Part shown: positions 62,340 through 64,000 of the stretch, piece after piece | Position numbering within the stretch: the first letter of the stretch is position 1 | How the letters are laid out: each line of letters opens with the position of its first letter | Source of the DNA: an uncultured Clostridia bacterium | GTDB lineage: Bacteria; Bacillota; Clostridia; TANB77; CAG-508 | Length of the DNA stretch: 64,000 bases | Direction: 5' to 3' | Assembly: GCA_934162365.1 (NCBI GenBank) | Contig: CAKPIK010000002.1 | Location: forward strand, 62,001-126,000 | Made by a program: the position numbers and the translations under genes | The notes under the pieces: model-generated | Database searches by the model: none | What the model saw: the letters and a program-made list of their open reading frames with translations, nothing else | What the model was told of the DNA's origin: nothing

Positions 62340-63839
62340 ATGGGATGGAGTAGCGATGAGCAAACGCCAAAAAAAGAAGGAATGGATTTATCTTCAAAAA
62401 TATTAATTGGTATAATATCATGTGTGTTATTAATAATATTAATAATTATTATATTATTAATAAATATAAAGAATACATCTTTTGATATAATTGTTGATGG
62501 TAAAACAGCTACTACAACAAGCAAAGATAAATTAATTACAACAATTGATGATTTAACTTATTTAAATATAGAAGAATTTGCAAAACTTGTTAATTATGAA
62601 TATCACGAAGGCGAGTACAAGTCATTTACTATATCAAAAGATAAATGTTATGTTCAGGGAACTGAAGAAACAGCAAGTTTCTATTTAAACGAGAATAAAG
62701 TATGCAAATTACCAACAAATAAGCTTGAAGAAGATTATAGAGAGTATACAGTAAAAAATATAACTGAGAGTATAAACGATAAAATGTATGCACCTATAGA
62801 GACAATACAATTAGCTTTTAATGTAGTTATAAAAGAAACTAATAATTCTTTAACAATATATACATTAGACAATTTAATTACAAGTTATGATAAAAAAGTT
62901 AAAGATTGGGGATATACAGGCTTAGAAGATCAAACATTTGAAAATAAGAAATCTTTATTATATGGTTACCTAATAGTAAAAAAACAAGAAGGATTATATA
63001 AAACAATAAATATAGATAATACACAGGAGATAGTTTCAGATAAATATAGTTCAATAGAATTTTCTGAAAATACAAAAGAATTTTTTGTAACAAATAGTCT
63101 AGGACAAGTTGGAATAATTAACTTGGATGGAACAACAAAAATTGAACCAATATACAACTCAATTTCAGTTTTAGATAAAAACTCAGGTTTATATTTAGTA
63201 GATAAAGATAAAAAATATGGAGTTGTAAAAAGCGGAAATAAAACAGTTATCTATCCAGAATATGATAGTATAGGGCTAAACACAAAGAATAATATATTTA
63301 ATATAGAAAATCAATATATTATTTTAGATACGTTAATTCCTGTTTGCAAAAATAATAAATATGGAGCATTTGATAAAGAGGGAAACTTGATATTAAATGT
63401 AGAATATGATGAATTGGGTTGTACAGCCACAAATGTGGAGGTAAATGGAACTAAGAAAACAGTTGAACCTGTTCTTACAATACCAGAATGCAAAGGAATT
63501 GTTGTGAAAAAGGCAGAGAAATATGGATTAATAGATATAACAGGAAAAGAATTAGTACCAGTTGCAGTTGATAGTATTTATAGTATAACTACTAATAATA
63601 AAACAAACTATTTTATGCTTTATAATACACAAGAATTAAATATTATAAGTAGATTGATTGCAGCAGGATTATTAGAAGATAAAGTACAAACTGAAGATGA
63701 AACAACAAACAATACAGCGAATAATAATCAAAATACGACTAATAATGTACAAAATAATACAACAAATACTGCAACAGTTGAGGCAAGCAGTAGCAATTTG
63801 ATTACTAATAGTGTGAATTTAACAAATAGCATTAATTAA
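62340..63839 (+). CDS. Membrane-anchored WG-repeat protein
   Basis: ATG 62340 is 3 bases after the tgt stop, with CGGAGG upstream. The 499-residue protein has a transmembrane helix (about residues 22-45) and a beta-rich domain (50-175). WG/KWG-type repeats follow (about 200-430: NSLGQVGIINLDGTTKIEPIY, DKKYGVVKSGNKTVIYPEY, KYGLIDITGKELVPV). The tail is Asn/Thr-rich, low-complexity and likely disordered (from about 450). WG repeats are of unknown biochemical role, possibly protein interaction. The N-terminus seems cytosolic (GWSSDEQTPKKEG). Co-transcription with tgt is likely. Confidence 0.82.
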   Translation: MGWSSDEQTPKKEGMDLSSKILIGIISCVLLIILIIIILLINIKNTSFDIIVDGKTATTTSKDKLITTIDDLTYLNIEEFAKLVNYEYHEGEYKSFTISKDKCYVQGTEETASFYLNENKVCKLPTNKLEEDYREYTVKNITESINDKMYAPIETIQLAFNVVIKETNNSLTIYTLDNLITSYDKKVKDWGYTGLEDQTFENKKSLLYGYLIVKKQEGLYKTINIDNTQEIVSDKYSSIEFSENTKEFFVTNSLGQVGIINLDGTTKIEPIYNSISVLDKNSGLYLVDKDKKYGVVKSGNKTVIYPEYDSIGLNTKNNIFNIENQYIILDTLIPVCKNNKYGAFDKEGNLILNVEYDELGCTATNVEVNGTKKTVEPVLTIPECKGIVVKKAEKYGLIDITGKELVPVAVDSIYSITTNNKTNYFMLYNTQELNIISRLIAAGLLEDKVQTEDETTNNTANNNQNTTNNVQNNTTNTATVEASSSNLITNSVNLTNSIN

Positions 63840-63860
63840 AAAATAATAAATAAATTCTAT

Positions 63861-63900
63861 CCCCTTAATATTAAGCATACAATATTAAGGGGGTATTTTT
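63861..63900 (+). terminator. Perfect hairpin that also contains the next gene's SD
   Basis: CCCCTTAATATT pairs with AATATTAAGGGG, followed by GTATTTTT and directly by ATG 63901. The AAGGGGG in the right arm is the only ribosome-binding-like sequence for the next gene, so the hairpin both terminates and can hide the SD. Confidence 0.7.
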
Positions 63901-64000
63901 ATGAATAACGTTGTAACAGAAACAAGCAGTGATAATAATTTAATAAAAATTTTTAAAGGTTTAATATGCTCTTTTATAATTACTTTAGTTAGTATTCTTA
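63901..64000 (+). CDS. Start of a small membrane protein, TIGR04086-like (3' end outside window)
   Basis: ATG 63901 follows the hairpin with AAGGGGG in its arm. The 33 visible residues begin MNNVVTETSSDNNLIKIF and go into a hydrophobic helix (KGLICSFIITLVSIL). A TIGR04086-type membrane protein commonly follows the tgt/yajC region in Clostridia and has this kind of start. Only a guess from position and start. Confidence 0.5.
   Translation, partial: MNNVVTETSSDNNLIKIFKGLICSFIITLVSIL

Overview
The window comes from an anaerobic, low-G+C, probably spore-forming Clostridia-type member of the Bacillota, most likely a gut-associated lineage. The evidence is the strong A+T bias, AGGAGG-type ribosome binding sites, the oxygen-sensitive pyruvate formate-lyase system, a T-box and a yybP-ykoY leader, and several sporulation genes (a spoVM-like micro-ORF, ytxC, spoVT, dpaA). 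Most of the sequence is housekeeping: the ylxM-ffh-rpsP-khpA-rimM-trmD-rplS operon, rpsF-ssb-rpsR, rpmB, glyS, recG, nth, rnr, secG, tsaE, murB, queA-tgt and hpt.

Layout. Bases 1-9.1 kb hold the end of a membrane protein, two pseudouridine synthases, a bactofilin-like membrane protein, nth, two micro-ORFs including a spoVM candidate, rpmB and pflAB. Bases 9.3-20 kb hold a pilin-like surface protein with a frameshifted 3' end, a Mn-riboswitch-controlled P-type ATPase, traX-like, ytxC, a GH57 branching enzyme with a DUF4912 partner, and a second pilin-like protein. Bases 20-30.7 kb hold a predicted metal exporter, a heterodimeric ABC exporter, the ffh-trmD-rplS operon, a transglutaminase-like protein and hpt. 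Bases 30.8-33.8 kb are a small accessory island next to tRNA-Gly. It carries a Cys-rich micro-ORF, a small membrane protein, a REP-associated tyrosine transposase (RAYT) with three 29-bp REP-like repeats, and a formylglycine-generating-enzyme-like (C-type-lectin fold) protein. Bases 34-44.2 kb hold recG, glyS with a T-box, a dockerin-bearing glucosaminidase with a cadherin-like-repeat neighbour, a TPR protein, dpaA and uppP. Bases 44.2-54 kb hold a probable 6S RNA, rpsF-ssb-rpsR, three orphan genes with their own promoters, a patatin-like protein, tsaE, tRNA-Leu, secG, rnr and a frameshifted recD2. Bases 54-64 kb hold a RelE-type toxin-antitoxin pair, comFC, a KAP-type P-loop NTPase, spoVT, a third pilin-like protein with a strikingly variable-looking 3' end, then murB, queA, tgt, a WG-repeat protein and the start of a TIGR04086-like membrane gene.

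The most interesting signal is a family of proteins sharing a formylglycine-enzyme/C-type-lectin-like domain: two pilin-anchored (9.7 and 57.9 kb) and one soluble (32.7 kb). A further pilin (18.9 kb) has an almost identical N-terminus but a different lectin-like C-terminus. The 3' end of the 57.9-kb gene is about 51% G+C and full of NNC codons inside an A+T-rich gene, as expected for the variable region of a diversity-generating retroelement target. No reverse transcriptase or template repeat is in the window, so this remains an inference. The second notable feature is the RAYT with its REP-like repeats, which also bracket the soluble lectin-like gene.
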